Shown piece by piece: positions 8,976 to 19,000 of a stretch of 64,000 nucleotides of DNA (position 1 is its first letter; every line of letters starts with the position of its first letter). A program made the position numbers and the translations under genes. The DNA is from Verrucomicrobiota bacterium (GTDB taxonomy: Bacteria; Verrucomicrobiota; Verrucomicrobiia; Verrucomicrobiales; Akkermansiaceae), in NCBI GenBank assembly GCA_017301995.1, contig JAFLEH010000019.1, positions 1 through 64,000 of the forward strand, written 5' to 3'. The notes beneath the pieces are model-generated. The model was not told the origin of the DNA, did no database searches, and was given only the letters and a program-made list of their open reading frames with translations.

Positions 8976-9452
8976 GAGGAGCCCGCAGTCGGGGACAAAC
9001 GCCGCGACTATGCCCCGGGCGACTCAAACTGGTGCCTCGTCGAGCTGCGCCCGGCCTCCTCCGCCCCCGCCGAATCGATCAAGACACTGTCCGCGGGCAC
9101 CGGCCTCACCGCCTTCACCTATGCCGCCTCCGGCAAATCCTACACCCTGGTCCACAACCCGGGAACCGTACCTGCGGCCACGAATTTTGACATGCCGCAG
9201 TCATTCGCCGCGGATTCCATCCACCTCGGGACCAATGGCAGCGTAGACCGTGACAAATACCTCAACATGTCCAATTTCCTGAAATCCGGCGCGCGGGACA
9301 GCGGTGCGAAGACCATCCCCACCCCCGGGCGGCACGTCAGCTTCAACATCCCGCCGAAACGCCACATCCTTGTCATCTGCAGCAACGATCCTGCCGACCA
9401 CGCGAGCGGCATGAAGTTCTATCAGGACGTGTTCACGGTGCCCCGGAAGTGA
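8973..9452 (+). pseudogene. Hypothetical protein fragment
   Basis: About 159 codons of protein-like sequence (DSNWCLVELRPASSAPAESI, YLNMSNFLKSGARDSG, GRHVSFNIPPKRHILVICSN) end in a stop at 9450-9452. No family is recognised. The first codons overlap the point where the previous fragment loses its coding character, so this may be the downstream part of a rearranged gene rather than an independent one. No signal peptide or ribosome-binding site is visible. Confidence 0.4.
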
Positions 9453-9482
9453 TCTAAGAACCCTCACCTCCATTCGCCCATC

Positions 9483-10052
9483 ATGTCACATCCATCCACA
9501 CTGCTCGCCATCTTGTTCTCCAGTGCCAGTCTCGGCATGGCCCCGCTCCATGCGCAGGACATGCCGTCCATCTATCAGCCCGCGAATGCCCCGCAGCCTC
9601 TCCCGCCTCTACCCACGCCCTCGCAGTTCCGCTGGCACCAGCAGGAGTTGCAGATCTTCAGCAAGTGGCGCGGTGTCAAGGGCGAGGTGGTCGGCGAGTT
9701 CGTGAAAGCCTGCCGCAATTACGGCCTCGGCGTCGGCATCCATCTCTCGCCATGGAACCGCCACGACAAACGCTACGGCTCTTCCGCCTACAACGATTAC
9801 TACATGAACCAGGCAAACGAACTCTCCGACCGCTATGGAAAGATCGATTCGTTCCGGCTGGTTCTCGCCTTCAAGGACGAATGTTACTCGATGCCCTTCG
9901 ACTGGGATCGGATCTACGATGCGATGTGTTGCCGCAATCCCGCCGTGACCATCGAAATGAGCGGGCCGGACGTCGGCTGGATTGGCAACGAAGCGGGCTC
10001 CGGTCTGGACCAATCTAGAGAAGCATTTCGTAGGCCTTGTGGCACTGGATGA
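9483..10052 (+). pseudogene. GH29 fucosidase pseudogene with internal deletions
   Basis: It begins like a secreted GH29 enzyme: a signal peptide (MSHPSTLLAILFSSASLGMA), then PLPPLPTPSQFRWHQQELQIF. The text jumps directly to GEVVGEFVKACRNYGLGVGI, losing the segment that should hold the HWG and HHDGF motifs. It continues with HLSPWNRHDKRYGSSAYNDY and DRYGKID, then jumps again past the nucleophile segment to FDWDRIYDAM and GPDVGWIGNEAG. The frame then fails at about 10020. The core catalytic residues are missing, so this is a non-functional copy. It is of a different GH29 subtype from the four intact copies in the window. Confidence 0.8.
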
Positions 10053-10337
10053 AGCGTTGAGCCACAGGACTCCGCCTCGGTCATGCTCGATAGGCATGCC
10101 ACGGTCGGCAGCATCGGCCATGGATCGGGCCCCGGCGGCAATACCGGCAGCTTCACCATCCAACGCGACGCCATCCCGCATGTGCTGACCATGGACAACA
10201 CCGGCGGCATCAGTCTGCGTTCTCTTGCCGAGGCTGCCCCCCCGTATCCCCGCCCTCCGGTGCCGCCACCGGCTCATCCCGCGAACATCGCCTCAAAAGC
10301 GGCCGGCCATCAGTGTGTCAGATGAGCGACCGCTGGC
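10053..10337. other. Non-coding or decayed stretch
   Basis: No intact gene. A plus-strand reading near 10083-10220 (GNTGSFTIQRDAIPHVLTMD) looks protein-like but has no family match I recognise and dissolves into proline-rich translation. It appears to be the last piece of the decayed region that starts at 7742. The 3' end of the minus-strand GH2 gene follows at 10338. No terminator hairpin with a T-run was found. Confidence 0.5.
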
Positions 10338-13300
10338 TTACCGCGTGATCACATCAAACTCCGCGACCGAGGTCCAATTGCGGTTCTGGACTTCCTGCAG
10401 GGATTCCAGTTTGAAAAAGCGCGCGGTGGCCGGGCTATCAAGCCGCACGGTTTGGGGGCGGTCGGTGTTCTCCCAGTTGCCCTCGGCTACGGGTTTCCAA
10501 GTCTTGCCATCGTCGCTGGCGTGGATGCGGTAGCGGGCGATGCGGCCGTGGTCGCAGTCCTTGCGCGGGGTGTAGATGAAACCACAGACGGCAAGCGGTT
10601 GTTTGAGTTCGATGACGAGCGAGTGGGGCAGCGCGGGTTCCGGCGGATTCCAGTTCGAATGCCAATAGGTGTCGGGATTGTTGTCGGCCGCGTTGATGGC
10701 CCAGAAATTCTCGTGCTCGGTGCTGGCGCTCATTTTCGGAGCCAGTCTAGCCAGTGCGGACTCCCGGCTGAACGCGGGCAGATTGCCGTCGAGCGGGATC
10801 TCGGTGGTGGGGTTGAAATCAGGGCCGGCGGCGTAGGCGAGCAAACTTGCCCGGAGTTGACGGGCGACCGGGCGCTTGTCGAGGTCACGGTTGAGGTCGA
10901 GCGTGCAGACTAACAATTTCCCGGGACCCACCTTGGTTTCGTAGAGCAAAGCCAACTTGTGATTGCGGTCGGGACGATCAATCGCCTGGACGATGGGGTG
11001 GTAGCTCTCCGGCGTGCCGTTCAGGCGAATGGCGGAGGCCTGGGACAACAGTTCGAACCACTGCCAGTCGCTGTGGAAATCGGTGGGGAAACTTTTCAGT
11101 GCCGGGTGTTTGGGATCACAGAGCAGGCCGAGGGTCTGTTTCTGGTTGGCAAACATGATCGGCGACCAGAACGGCGGCGTCATCGCCGTGCCGTAGGGGC
11201 TGTTGAAACCCGCGGGCAGCAGCACGACCTTTCTGCCATTCCGCAAGGCCGCCTGGGCCGCGGCGTCGAGCGTTTTCGCGATCAGCACATCGGTGGGCGC
11301 ATCGGTGGACGGCGCGGTGTTCGGATAGACCCAGAAGTTCCAGCGGTTGCGGGATGTTCCGCCACGGAGGCCAACTTCAAGCTGCAAACGGCGGGCGTTC
11401 TTTGTGTTAGATAGCGGGAGGGAAACCTTGCCGACCTGCGTCAGCCCGGTGTTCGGCAGGGTGACGGCGGGCAAAGCGCCTTGCGCGACCGGTTTTTCCC
11501 CATCCATCACGCGCCAGGCCAGCGTCGCATTGGTGAGCGGCGCGGGCCCGTAGTTGGCGAATTCAATATCGGCGGTGAACGACTCGTTGCTGGTCCAGAC
11601 TCGCTTCGCCATGCGAGCCAGCGGTACTTGCGGGCCGCAGAATTCGCGGAATCTCTCCGCGGTGACAAATGGTTTCGGCTGGAAGAAGCTGTTGACCATG
11701 CCCACATAGGCCGCGCCCTGATCGAAGGAATCCTGCAAACCCAACAACTGGAAGCCGCCATACTCCGGCGTGCGCAGCGAGCGCTCGATTTCCTCCTTGT
11801 AGAGTTCCAGCGAGAGTCGGCCGGTGGCGTTGACGAAGTCCGGCACCCGGGCCAGCACGCCTTCCTGTTTTGCGAGATCGCGGAAATGTTCCAGAGTGAC
11901 AGGACGCAGCGCGCCGGTGTATCGGTCGATTTCCGATAGATCCGGATAGACATACCATTGTCCGGTCTCGTGGCTGATCTGCGGAACCGGACGGCCTACC
12001 ATGGTGGCGCGGTAGTCGCCCATGGTTTCCGGGTTGTCGCGATTGAAATACGGTTCCATGCGGCGGCGACCACCCGCGCTGCCGTGGGCCACCGCGAAAT
12101 CATCGCCCGGCACCTCGTCTTTGATGCCGCTGGCTTCGGGATTGGATATCGTCGCGTAAAGCCTTCGCGGATCGGTCTGTTTTCCATGTTGGGCAAGTTC
12201 CTTGAGCAAGTCGATCTTCGGAGTCTTCGCCTCGTTGCCGCCGGACATCAGAACAAACGACGGATGATTGCCGTAGGTCTCGAGGATGCGATCGAACTCG
12301 TCGCGCCGCCATTGCAAGCCGGCCGGGGAATCCGTGGCCACCGAGGCCTCGCCGTTCGGAAGCTCGGCCTGCACATAGATGCCGAGTTCATCGGCGGCAT
12401 CGAAGGCTGACTCCGGCAGAACCCACGCATGGCAGCGGAAATGGTTGAGGCCGAAGTCCTTGAGCAAGCCGAAGATCTTCAGCCAGGTGGACTTGTCCAT
12501 CGGCGGGTGGCCGGTTAGAGGAAACTGTGCGTTGTTTGCCTCACCGCGCAGGAGCACCGGCTTGCCATTGATGGTGAAACGCGCCCCCTCGCCCCTGAAC
12601 TCGCGGAAGCCGAAACGGTCCTCGCGGATGGCGCTCCCGGCGGCGCTCTTGATTTCGACCCCGGCCTGATAGAGCGGGCGTTCGAATTCGCTCCAGAGTT
12701 TCACCGAGGTGACGGGCAGCCTGATCGGAACCGTTAGTTTCGTTTCGCCGGGCGACAGGGTGATGGAACGGGACTCGCTGGCGAGCGCGTCAGCCGAACC
12801 ATCGGGGCGGATGGCTGTGGTGAGTTTGGTTTCCTGCGGTTTGCCGGTGGCATTGGTTAGTGTGAGGCGCATCTCGACCGCACCGGTGCGTGCATCGGAA
12901 AACACCCGGTTTGATTTGATAGACACGGGTGAAATCGCGCGCAGTTCGATTTTCCCGATCACGCCGTTGTAGATGGTGCAGGATTGTTCGTGATAGGCGT
13001 GGGTGTTGCAGCCCAGGTCATGGAGCTGGCGGTTGTCGATCCGCAGGGTGAGGCGGTGCTTGCCCGGTGTCACTTCGCCAAAGTTATGTTGGTGCGGCGC
13101 ACTGAGCGTGTCGATGGCGCCGGACGATTTCCCGTCAAGCCACGCTTCGGACACCCAGCAGACGCGCTCGAGAAGCAGTTCGACCGACTGACCCGCCCAA
13201 GCCTGCGGAATATCGACGGTTGTTTGATACCATGCGTTGCCGCGGTAGTCGTAACGGAGCATCGGATGCCAAACCGGCTTGTCGGTGAAATCGCCACCCC

Positions 13301-13568
13301 AGATCTGCTGGCGGATGGTTGTGATAGGATTGCCGAGCTTGTTGGTGGTGATGGTTCCGGGCAGTCGGATCGAGCCGGCGAGGTCCCTGCGGAACCACCC
13401 CTCCCCTGCCCCGGCATTGTTCGCATCCAGTTCGAATTTCCACTCACGGGAGAGCGGAATCGTCGGTTCCGCCGCAATGGCCGGCCGGAGGATACCGGCT
13501 ACCAGAACAGCCAGCCAGATCCCCTCTTTGATAGGAAAGCGGCGCGGAGTCGTGTCGGGAGATTTCAT
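10338..13568 (-). CDS. GH2 family glycoside hydrolase with C-terminal F5/8-type domain
   Basis: A 1076-residue secreted GH2 enzyme (beta-galactosidase/glucuronidase/mannosidase superfamily). After a signal peptide (about 1-32) come the jelly-roll sugar-binding domain (about 35-210), the Ig-like domain (about 215-325) and the TIM barrel. Predicted acid/base Glu446 lies in SGGNEAKTP and predicted nucleophile Glu534 in ISHETGQW. The C-terminal about 150 residues (NPDTYWHSNWNPPEPALPHS and the terminal RFFKLESL) form an F5/8-type carbohydrate-binding domain. It is longer than a basic GH2 because of this extra domain and a linker module. It follows the autotransporter-repeat genes on the same strand, with 195 nt between. 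The sugar specificity cannot be assigned. Confidence 0.85.
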   Translation of the reverse strand: MKSPDTTPRRFPIKEGIWLAVLVAGILRPAIAAEPTIPLSREWKFELDANNAGAGEGWFRRDLAGSIRLPGTITTNKLGNPITTIRQQIWGGDFTDKPVWHPMLRYDYRGNAWYQTTVDIPQAWAGQSVELLLERVCWVSEAWLDGKSSGAIDTLSAPHQHNFGEVTPGKHRLTLRIDNRQLHDLGCNTHAYHEQSCTIYNGVIGKIELRAISPVSIKSNRVFSDARTGAVEMRLTLTNATGKPQETKLTTAIRPDGSADALASESRSITLSPGETKLTVPIRLPVTSVKLWSEFERPLYQAGVEIKSAAGSAIREDRFGFREFRGEGARFTINGKPVLLRGEANNAQFPLTGHPPMDKSTWLKIFGLLKDFGLNHFRCHAWVLPESAFDAADELGIYVQAELPNGEASVATDSPAGLQWRRDEFDRILETYGNHPSFVLMSGGNEAKTPKIDLLKELAQHGKQTDPRRLYATISNPEASGIKDEVPGDDFAVAHGSAGGRRRMEPYFNRDNPETMGDYRATMVGRPVPQISHETGQWYVYPDLSEIDRYTGALRPVTLEHFRDLAKQEGVLARVPDFVNATGRLSLELYKEEIERSLRTPEYGGFQLLGLQDSFDQGAAYVGMVNSFFQPKPFVTAERFREFCGPQVPLARMAKRVWTSNESFTADIEFANYGPAPLTNATLAWRVMDGEKPVAQGALPAVTLPNTGLTQVGKVSLPLSNTKNARRLQLEVGLRGGTSRNRWNFWVYPNTAPSTDAPTDVLIAKTLDAAAQAALRNGRKVVLLPAGFNSPYGTAMTPPFWSPIMFANQKQTLGLLCDPKHPALKSFPTDFHSDWQWFELLSQASAIRLNGTPESYHPIVQAIDRPDRNHKLALLYETKVGPGKLLVCTLDLNRDLDKRPVARQLRASLLAYAAGPDFNPTTEIPLDGNLPAFSRESALARLAPKMSASTEHENFWAINAADNNPDTYWHSNWNPPEPALPHSLVIELKQPLAVCGFIYTPRKDCDHGRIARYRIHASDDGKTWKPVAEGNWENTDRPQTVRLDSPATARFFKLESLQEVQNRNWTSVAEFDVITR

Positions 13569-13764
13569 GATTCGGGTGCGCCGGGTGCGATGGCGGAAAG
13601 GTCTTTGAAAACACGCGCGCGTGACGGCATTCCACAGCAGTGTCCGGCTTGCCGCAAGCGAAACCGCACATGAAACGGCGAGTCACAAGGGTATCTAGCA
13701 ACATCCGGTGCCGGGATCCCGGAGCCGATTCTGAATGCCCGCGATAGCGATCGGATGCCGTCCA

Positions 13765-15894
13765 TCACCACCGTCTCCGGCGAAGCAGCATCAGCATGGA
13801 CATCCCGCCGAGAAGGGCGGTGGCGGGCTCGGGGACGACGGTTAGCTTCAGACTGCCATTTTCGAAGTAGGCGCTCTTGCCCATGGTGCCCACGGAGACC
13901 GCAGCCCCGCTTTCCCAGTTGTCGAGGCCGGCGGTGGAGAAGTCCTGGGTGCTGCTGATGAGCGTGTAGGTTCCCGGAGCCACCGAGTCCCAGTCGATGC
14001 CCGTGAGGTTGTCGATGCCGAAGCCACTGCCAAACAACACGGTACCGTTGACGCCAAGCGGATCGTTGCCAACGACGGCCGAGAATATATCAAAGAACGA
14101 ATCAACGCCGAACGACAGTGTCCCGGCGATCGTGCCCGAGCCGCCGACCGTCGCATTGGATCCTACGTTGACTGCGGTTTCGCCGAGCGCACCGGTAACC
14201 AGCAGGCAGCCCGCGGAAACGACGGTCGCGCCGTTGTAGGTATTGTTGCCCGCGAGTACCATGGTGCCAGCTCCGGTTTTGACAAGGGCGGACGCGGAAA
14301 CCCACCAGACTTCCGGGTATTGGTCGCTGAGATTGGCGTTGACTTGGAGATCGACCGCCGCCGCGCCGTCGGCGACATTGAAGGTGTGGTTGGCACCATT
14401 GTCCGCCCGCAGGACCCATGACCCGTTCATGGTGTTGGTGCTGTCGCCCGAGGAACTGAACCCCAGGAGGCCGTCGCCGTTCCATTGCCCGTTGCCCGAG
14501 ATCGTGCCGCCGTTGTTCAAAGCCATGGTCATGTATGCGCCGAAACCGACATGCGAGCCTCCGGCCGCGTCAAATGTGCCGCCGTTGATGGCCAGGCTGG
14601 TGACCGGACTGTTCCAGCCGAAGCCGGTGCCATCGCCGCCGGTGAACTTCAATGTGCCACCCGCATTCACCGTGACCGCGCCGCGGAGCCAGCCATTGCC
14701 GCCGTTCTGACCTGCCACTTCCAGCGTGCCATTGTTGATCGTCGTGCCGCCGGTATAGCTTTGCCAGCCGGAGAATTTCATGGTGCCCGCGCCGTTCTTG
14801 GTGAGCGAACCGGCGCGGGTGGATCCCGTGAAATCAAGGGTCGAACCGGCATCCACCTGGAAGACACCGCCGCTGAGGGTGACTTGCTGCGCACTGATCG
14901 TCGAGGTGACGCCGCCAGTGACGGTGGTGGTGCCATTGATTCCCCATCCGCCCCAGGTGCCGTCGGTGCCCGTGCTTGCCAGCGCGCCACCTGCCAAAGT
15001 CAGGCCCTGCATGTTGGAATGGCCGTTGCTGGTCAGTTTGCCCCCGGCGTTGATGGTGGTCCCGTCGAGCGCCTGATAGTAGTTGTATCCGCCGGCTTGG
15101 CTGACGGCGACCGTGCCCCCGTTGTTGATGGTCACCGTGCCGGCCCCCGCGGAGCCCGGTGCCAGCTCGCCGCTGATGGTGAGGGTGTTTAGGGTCGGTG
15201 AATAGGCGTTGGAGGCGACGAAGCCATAGTTGCTGGAGTTCCAGGTCGTGGAACCGGTGTCAGCAGTGATAACTCCCGCATAGGATGAGATGGTTCCGGT
15301 TTTGACGGTTAGATACGGGTTCATCGGCCCGCTGAAGTGGAGTTGGGAGCCGGAACCGCCGATCACCGCGAGACCGTTGAAGCTCCCCGGGTCGTCCACG
15401 ATGCTCTGGAATGTGGTGGCACCGATGCCCCAGGAGACCGCAGCCCCGTTGCCATAGCCTCCGGTGGCGTTGACCGCATTGGTGATCGCGGTGGCGCCGG
15501 GGATGGCTTGCCCCCCGCCCGCCGTCCACGCGCCGTTGACCGTGGCGACAAACGAGCCGTCCACGCCGCCGCCCCAGGTGGCGTTGCCGTTCTGCAGCGT
15601 GACCGTGGCCGGAGCGATCACCGTGAGCCCCGCCAGCGGAGTCAGGTTGAAGTGCATGTATTGCCCGTCGCCGGCGGACCCGCGCCAGTACAGGCGGCCC
15701 CAGTCATTGGCGCTGTTGAAAGTGCCGGAACCACCCACGTAGTCCGCCCAGTCGGTGGCATTGATGGTATGGGTGGTGACGCCGGTGGCCTGGTTGCCGT
15801 CGAAGCTCAGGATTTCGGCATGGGCGAAGGCGGCGAAGGCGATGGCGGCGGCTGTGGCGGAGAGGCGCAGGAAGGGATTGGGGCGGGATTTCAT
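13765..15894 (-). CDS. Autotransporter-repeat protein with PEP-CTERM tail
   Basis: A 709-residue secreted protein. The start at 15894 gives the signal peptide MKSRPNPFLRLSATAAAIAF. The body is made of autotransporter-associated beta-strand repeats (GAGTMVLAGNNTYNGATVV, GAGTMKFSGWQSYTGGTTI) rich in Gly, Asn and Thr. The C-terminus VPEPATALLGGMSMLMLL followed by RRRR is a PEP-CTERM sorting signal, recognised by an exosortase. It is a close paralogue of the next upstream gene (16035-19514), sharing a nearly identical N-terminal region (EILSFDGNQATGVTTHTINA), and has a matching promoter. The role is unknown; surface or matrix attachment is likely. No exosortase gene is in the window. Confidence 0.85.
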   Translation of the reverse strand: MKSRPNPFLRLSATAAAIAFAAFAHAEILSFDGNQATGVTTHTINATDWADYVGGSGTFNSANDWGRLYWRGSAGDGQYMHFNLTPLAGLTVIAPATVTLQNGNATWGGGVDGSFVATVNGAWTAGGGQAIPGATAITNAVNATGGYGNGAAVSWGIGATTFQSIVDDPGSFNGLAVIGGSGSQLHFSGPMNPYLTVKTGTISSYAGVITADTGSTTWNSSNYGFVASNAYSPTLNTLTISGELAPGSAGAGTVTINNGGTVAVSQAGGYNYYQALDGTTINAGGKLTSNGHSNMQGLTLAGGALASTGTDGTWGGWGINGTTTVTGGVTSTISAQQVTLSGGVFQVDAGSTLDFTGSTRAGSLTKNGAGTMKFSGWQSYTGGTTINNGTLEVAGQNGGNGWLRGAVTVNAGGTLKFTGGDGTGFGWNSPVTSLAINGGTFDAAGGSHVGFGAYMTMALNNGGTISGNGQWNGDGLLGFSSSGDSTNTMNGSWVLRADNGANHTFNVADGAAAVDLQVNANLSDQYPEVWWVSASALVKTGAGTMVLAGNNTYNGATVVSAGCLLVTGALGETAVNVGSNATVGGSGTIAGTLSFGVDSFFDIFSAVVGNDPLGVNGTVLFGSGFGIDNLTGIDWDSVAPGTYTLISSTQDFSTAGLDNWESGAAVSVGTMGKSAYFENGSLKLTVVPEPATALLGGMSMLMLLRRRRW

Positions 15895-15939
15895 GGTGTT
15901 GGCGTCTCTTGGTGGTTGAACGGAATCTGATGTGCGTTG

Positions 15940-15986
15940 ATGATAGTGAATTTCGCGTGCCTGCCTACCCGTTAAAATGTGCGGGG
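15940..15986 (-). promoter_or_regulatory. Promoter and upstream box of the first autotransporter-repeat gene
   Basis: On the minus strand TAGGCA (15967-15962) and TATCAT (15945-15940) are separated by 16 bp, a reasonable sigma-70-like pair, with the ATG about 45 nt further on. The 26 bases at 15961-15986, which include a GTTAAAATGTGCGGGG block, are identical to 19582-19607 in front of the paralogous gene, at almost the same distance from the start codon (67 versus 68 nt). Conservation between two promoters suggests a bound regulator as well as the polymerase sites. Confidence 0.6.
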
Positions 15987-16034
15987 TGGGGATTGGGAAC
16001 GCCGGTCTGGGGCCCGGCGCTCCCGGGGGTGGAA

Positions 16035-19000
16035 TCACTCGGCGCGGACCTGGATGAAGAGTTTGGGGTTGGCCAGCAGGCTGTTGCTGATGGTTACGGG
16101 CACGGTTTCCACTTCGCCGTTGACGGCTGGCGTGCCTTCGATCGCGCCCGTGTCCTCGGTCCAGCCGGAGAGGTCGGTGGAATACCAGACCGAATAGGTC
16201 AGTTCGCTGGCCGCCAGGCGTTGATAGGCGAACTGGCCGCTGGTTTTGTCGAGCGGGCTGCTGATCGGGTTGACCGAGGAGCCGCTGTTGGGGATGAGGC
16301 CGAAGGCGAATTCCTCGAAGTTGGTCACGCCGTCGTTGTCGAGATCGCCACCCTCGGTGCCGGCTCCGAGGCCGTAGGTGGAGCCCCAGGTTTCATAGGG
16401 GGTGGCGGCGTTGACGTAGGCGAGGTTGCCGTCGGCTTCGGTGAAAACCCACTTGGCCCCGGTGACCGGGAGTTCCCAGGTGCCGGTCGGACCTTCTGCG
16501 AAGGCACCGAGGGTGCTGGTGACGCCGGCGGGATCGAGCGTGGGAGCCGCGCTGGTGAAACTCGCGAGGTTGAACAGGTTCCAGACATTACCGCCTGCGG
16601 CGACCGCGGCGCGCAGGTCGAGATCGACGGTGCCGAGGAAGGACAGGGCACCGGTGGCGGAACCCGAGACCGAGTTGGTGGCTCCGTTGCTGGTGGGGCG
16701 GAAGTGCAGGCTGCCGGCGGCGGTGACTTCAAGCGCGCCGTCATTTACGGCGGTGTTGCCGTCGTAGGTGTTGGTGCCGGTTAGGATCATGGTTCCAGTG
16801 CCGGATTTCGTAAGCCCCGAGGCGGGCACCCAGTCCACTTCCGGCCATTGGTCGGAAAGGTTGGCGTCGATCTGGAGATCGGTGGCGGAGGCACCGTCAT
16901 CGACGTGGAAGGTGTGGCTGGAACCGCCATCGGCCCGGAGGTTGAGGTTTCCGCTGATGGTGTTGGTGCTGTCGCCATCGCTTGAGAAGCCGAGCAAGCC
17001 ATCGCCGTTCCACTGCCAGTTGCCTTGCAGGGAGCCGCCGTTGCCGAGTGTCATCGTCGCATGGGAACCGAAGCCAAGGTGGGAGCTGCCAGTGGCGTTG
17101 AGTGTGCCACCATCGATGGTGACGGAAGTGACGGGATTGTTCCAACCGAAACCGGAACCGTCGCCGCCGGTAAGGGCTACGGTGGCACCCGGGCTGATGG
17201 TGAGCGCACCGCGGATGATCGAATTCCCGCTGTTGCCACCGGCGAGTTCCAGCGTGCCGCCGGTGACGGTGGTGCCGCCGGTGTAGGATTTCACACCGGT
17301 GAAGACCAGTTTACCCGGGCCGGTCTTTTCCATCCCGCGCGTGCCGGAAAGGTTGGCGGTGATCGTGGCGGTCCGGTCGGCGGCGACGCTGATCGCCGGG
17401 ATGCCCGACGCGTCGAGAGTCAGGACGCCGGACCCGGCGAGCGTGTAGTCGGATACGTCGAACGCGAGGTTGCCGATCTTGCGGTTGGACTCGACGGTGA
17501 CGGTGACGCCGGTGGCGGCGTTGAAGGTGGCGGTCGCATCATAGCCGATGGCGATGGTGTTCCCGGCCCAGTTTGGAGCATCGCCCCAGTTTCCATTCTC
17601 AAGGGAGGTCCAGGTACCGTTCGCGCCGGGGATCACCAGGGATCCGGTGCCGGTGAAATACGAGCCGTAATCCGGGTGGCTGGAATTGTAAACGCCGGCG
17701 GGCAGTGGGCCGCTGCCATCGATGTCGAGGCTGCCCACAATGTCGTTGCCTTCAAAGTTGAGGTCCATCTTCGCTCCCGCCGCGATGACGACGCCGGCGA
17801 TATCGTCAAGCGTGGGCGAGGTGAGGGAAAGCGTGCCTTCGGCGACGGTGGTCGACCCGTTGTAGGTGTTGGTGCCGGAGAGCGCCATGGTGCCGGCTCC
17901 GGTCTTGACGAGGGCGGAGGCGGGAACCCACCAGACTTCCGGGTATTGGTCGGTCAGGTTGGCGTTGACCTGGAGATCGATGTCCGCCGCGCCGTCGGCG
18001 ACGTTGAAGGTGTGGCTGGCACCATTGTCCGCGCGAAGGACGAGCATGCCATTGATGGTGCTGGTGCTGTCGCCGGAGGAGCTGAAACCGAGCAGGCCGT
18101 TGCCATTCCAGTTCCAACTGCCCGTGATGGTGCCGCCGTCGTTCAAGGCCACGGTCATGTAAGCGCCGAAGCCGATGTGCGCGCTGGAAACGTTCACGGT
18201 GCCACCGTTGACGGTGAGGTTGGTGACCGGGTTGTTCCAGCCGAAGCCGGTGCCATCGCCGCCGGTGATGGCCAGGGTGCCACCCGGGTTGACGATGACC
18301 GAACCCCGGAGCCAGCCGGAGCCACCGGTGGCACCGGCCAGTTCGAGCGTCCCACCGTTGACCGTCGTGCCGCCGGTGAAGTTCTGGTAGGCGGAGAATT
18401 TCATGGTGCCATCGCCGTCTTTGGTGAGCGAACCGGCGCGGGTGGATCCCGTGAAATTGAGCGTCGCACCGGCATCCACATGGAAGACGCCGCTGCTGAG
18501 CGTGATCTGCTGCGCGCTGATCGTGGAGGTGACGCCGCCGTTGACGGTGGTGGCATCCGGGAGCCCCCAACCGCCCCAGGTGGCATCAGTTCCCGTGGAT
18601 GCAAGTTCCCCCCCGGCAAGGGTGAGGTTATGGACATTGGAGTGGGCGTTGATGGTCAGCTTGCCCCCGGCGTTGATGGTCGTGCCATCAAGCGCCCAAT
18701 AGTAGTTGGCGTTTCCAGCCTGGCTGACGGCGACCGTGCCGCCGTTGTTGATCGTCACCGCCCCGGCACCTGATTCGCCCGCGGCAAGCTCGCCGGTGAT
18801 CGTGAGGGTGTTGAGAACGGGCGAATAGGCGTTGGAGGCGGCGAAGCCATAGTTGCTAGCGTTCCAGGTCGTGGAACCGGTATCCGCGGTGATGACCCCC
18901 GCTAGGGCGGAGATGGTTCCGGTTTTGACGGTTAGATACGGGTTCATCGGCCCGGTGAAGTGGAGCTGGGAGCCCGAGCCGCCGATCACCGCGAGACCGT

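Noticed and set aside
14485..18773. Long open frames on the plus strand opposite the autotransporter-repeat genes
   Set aside because: They are antisense translations of repetitive Gly/Thr/Asn-rich genes; their products are arginine/glycine-rich without domains.
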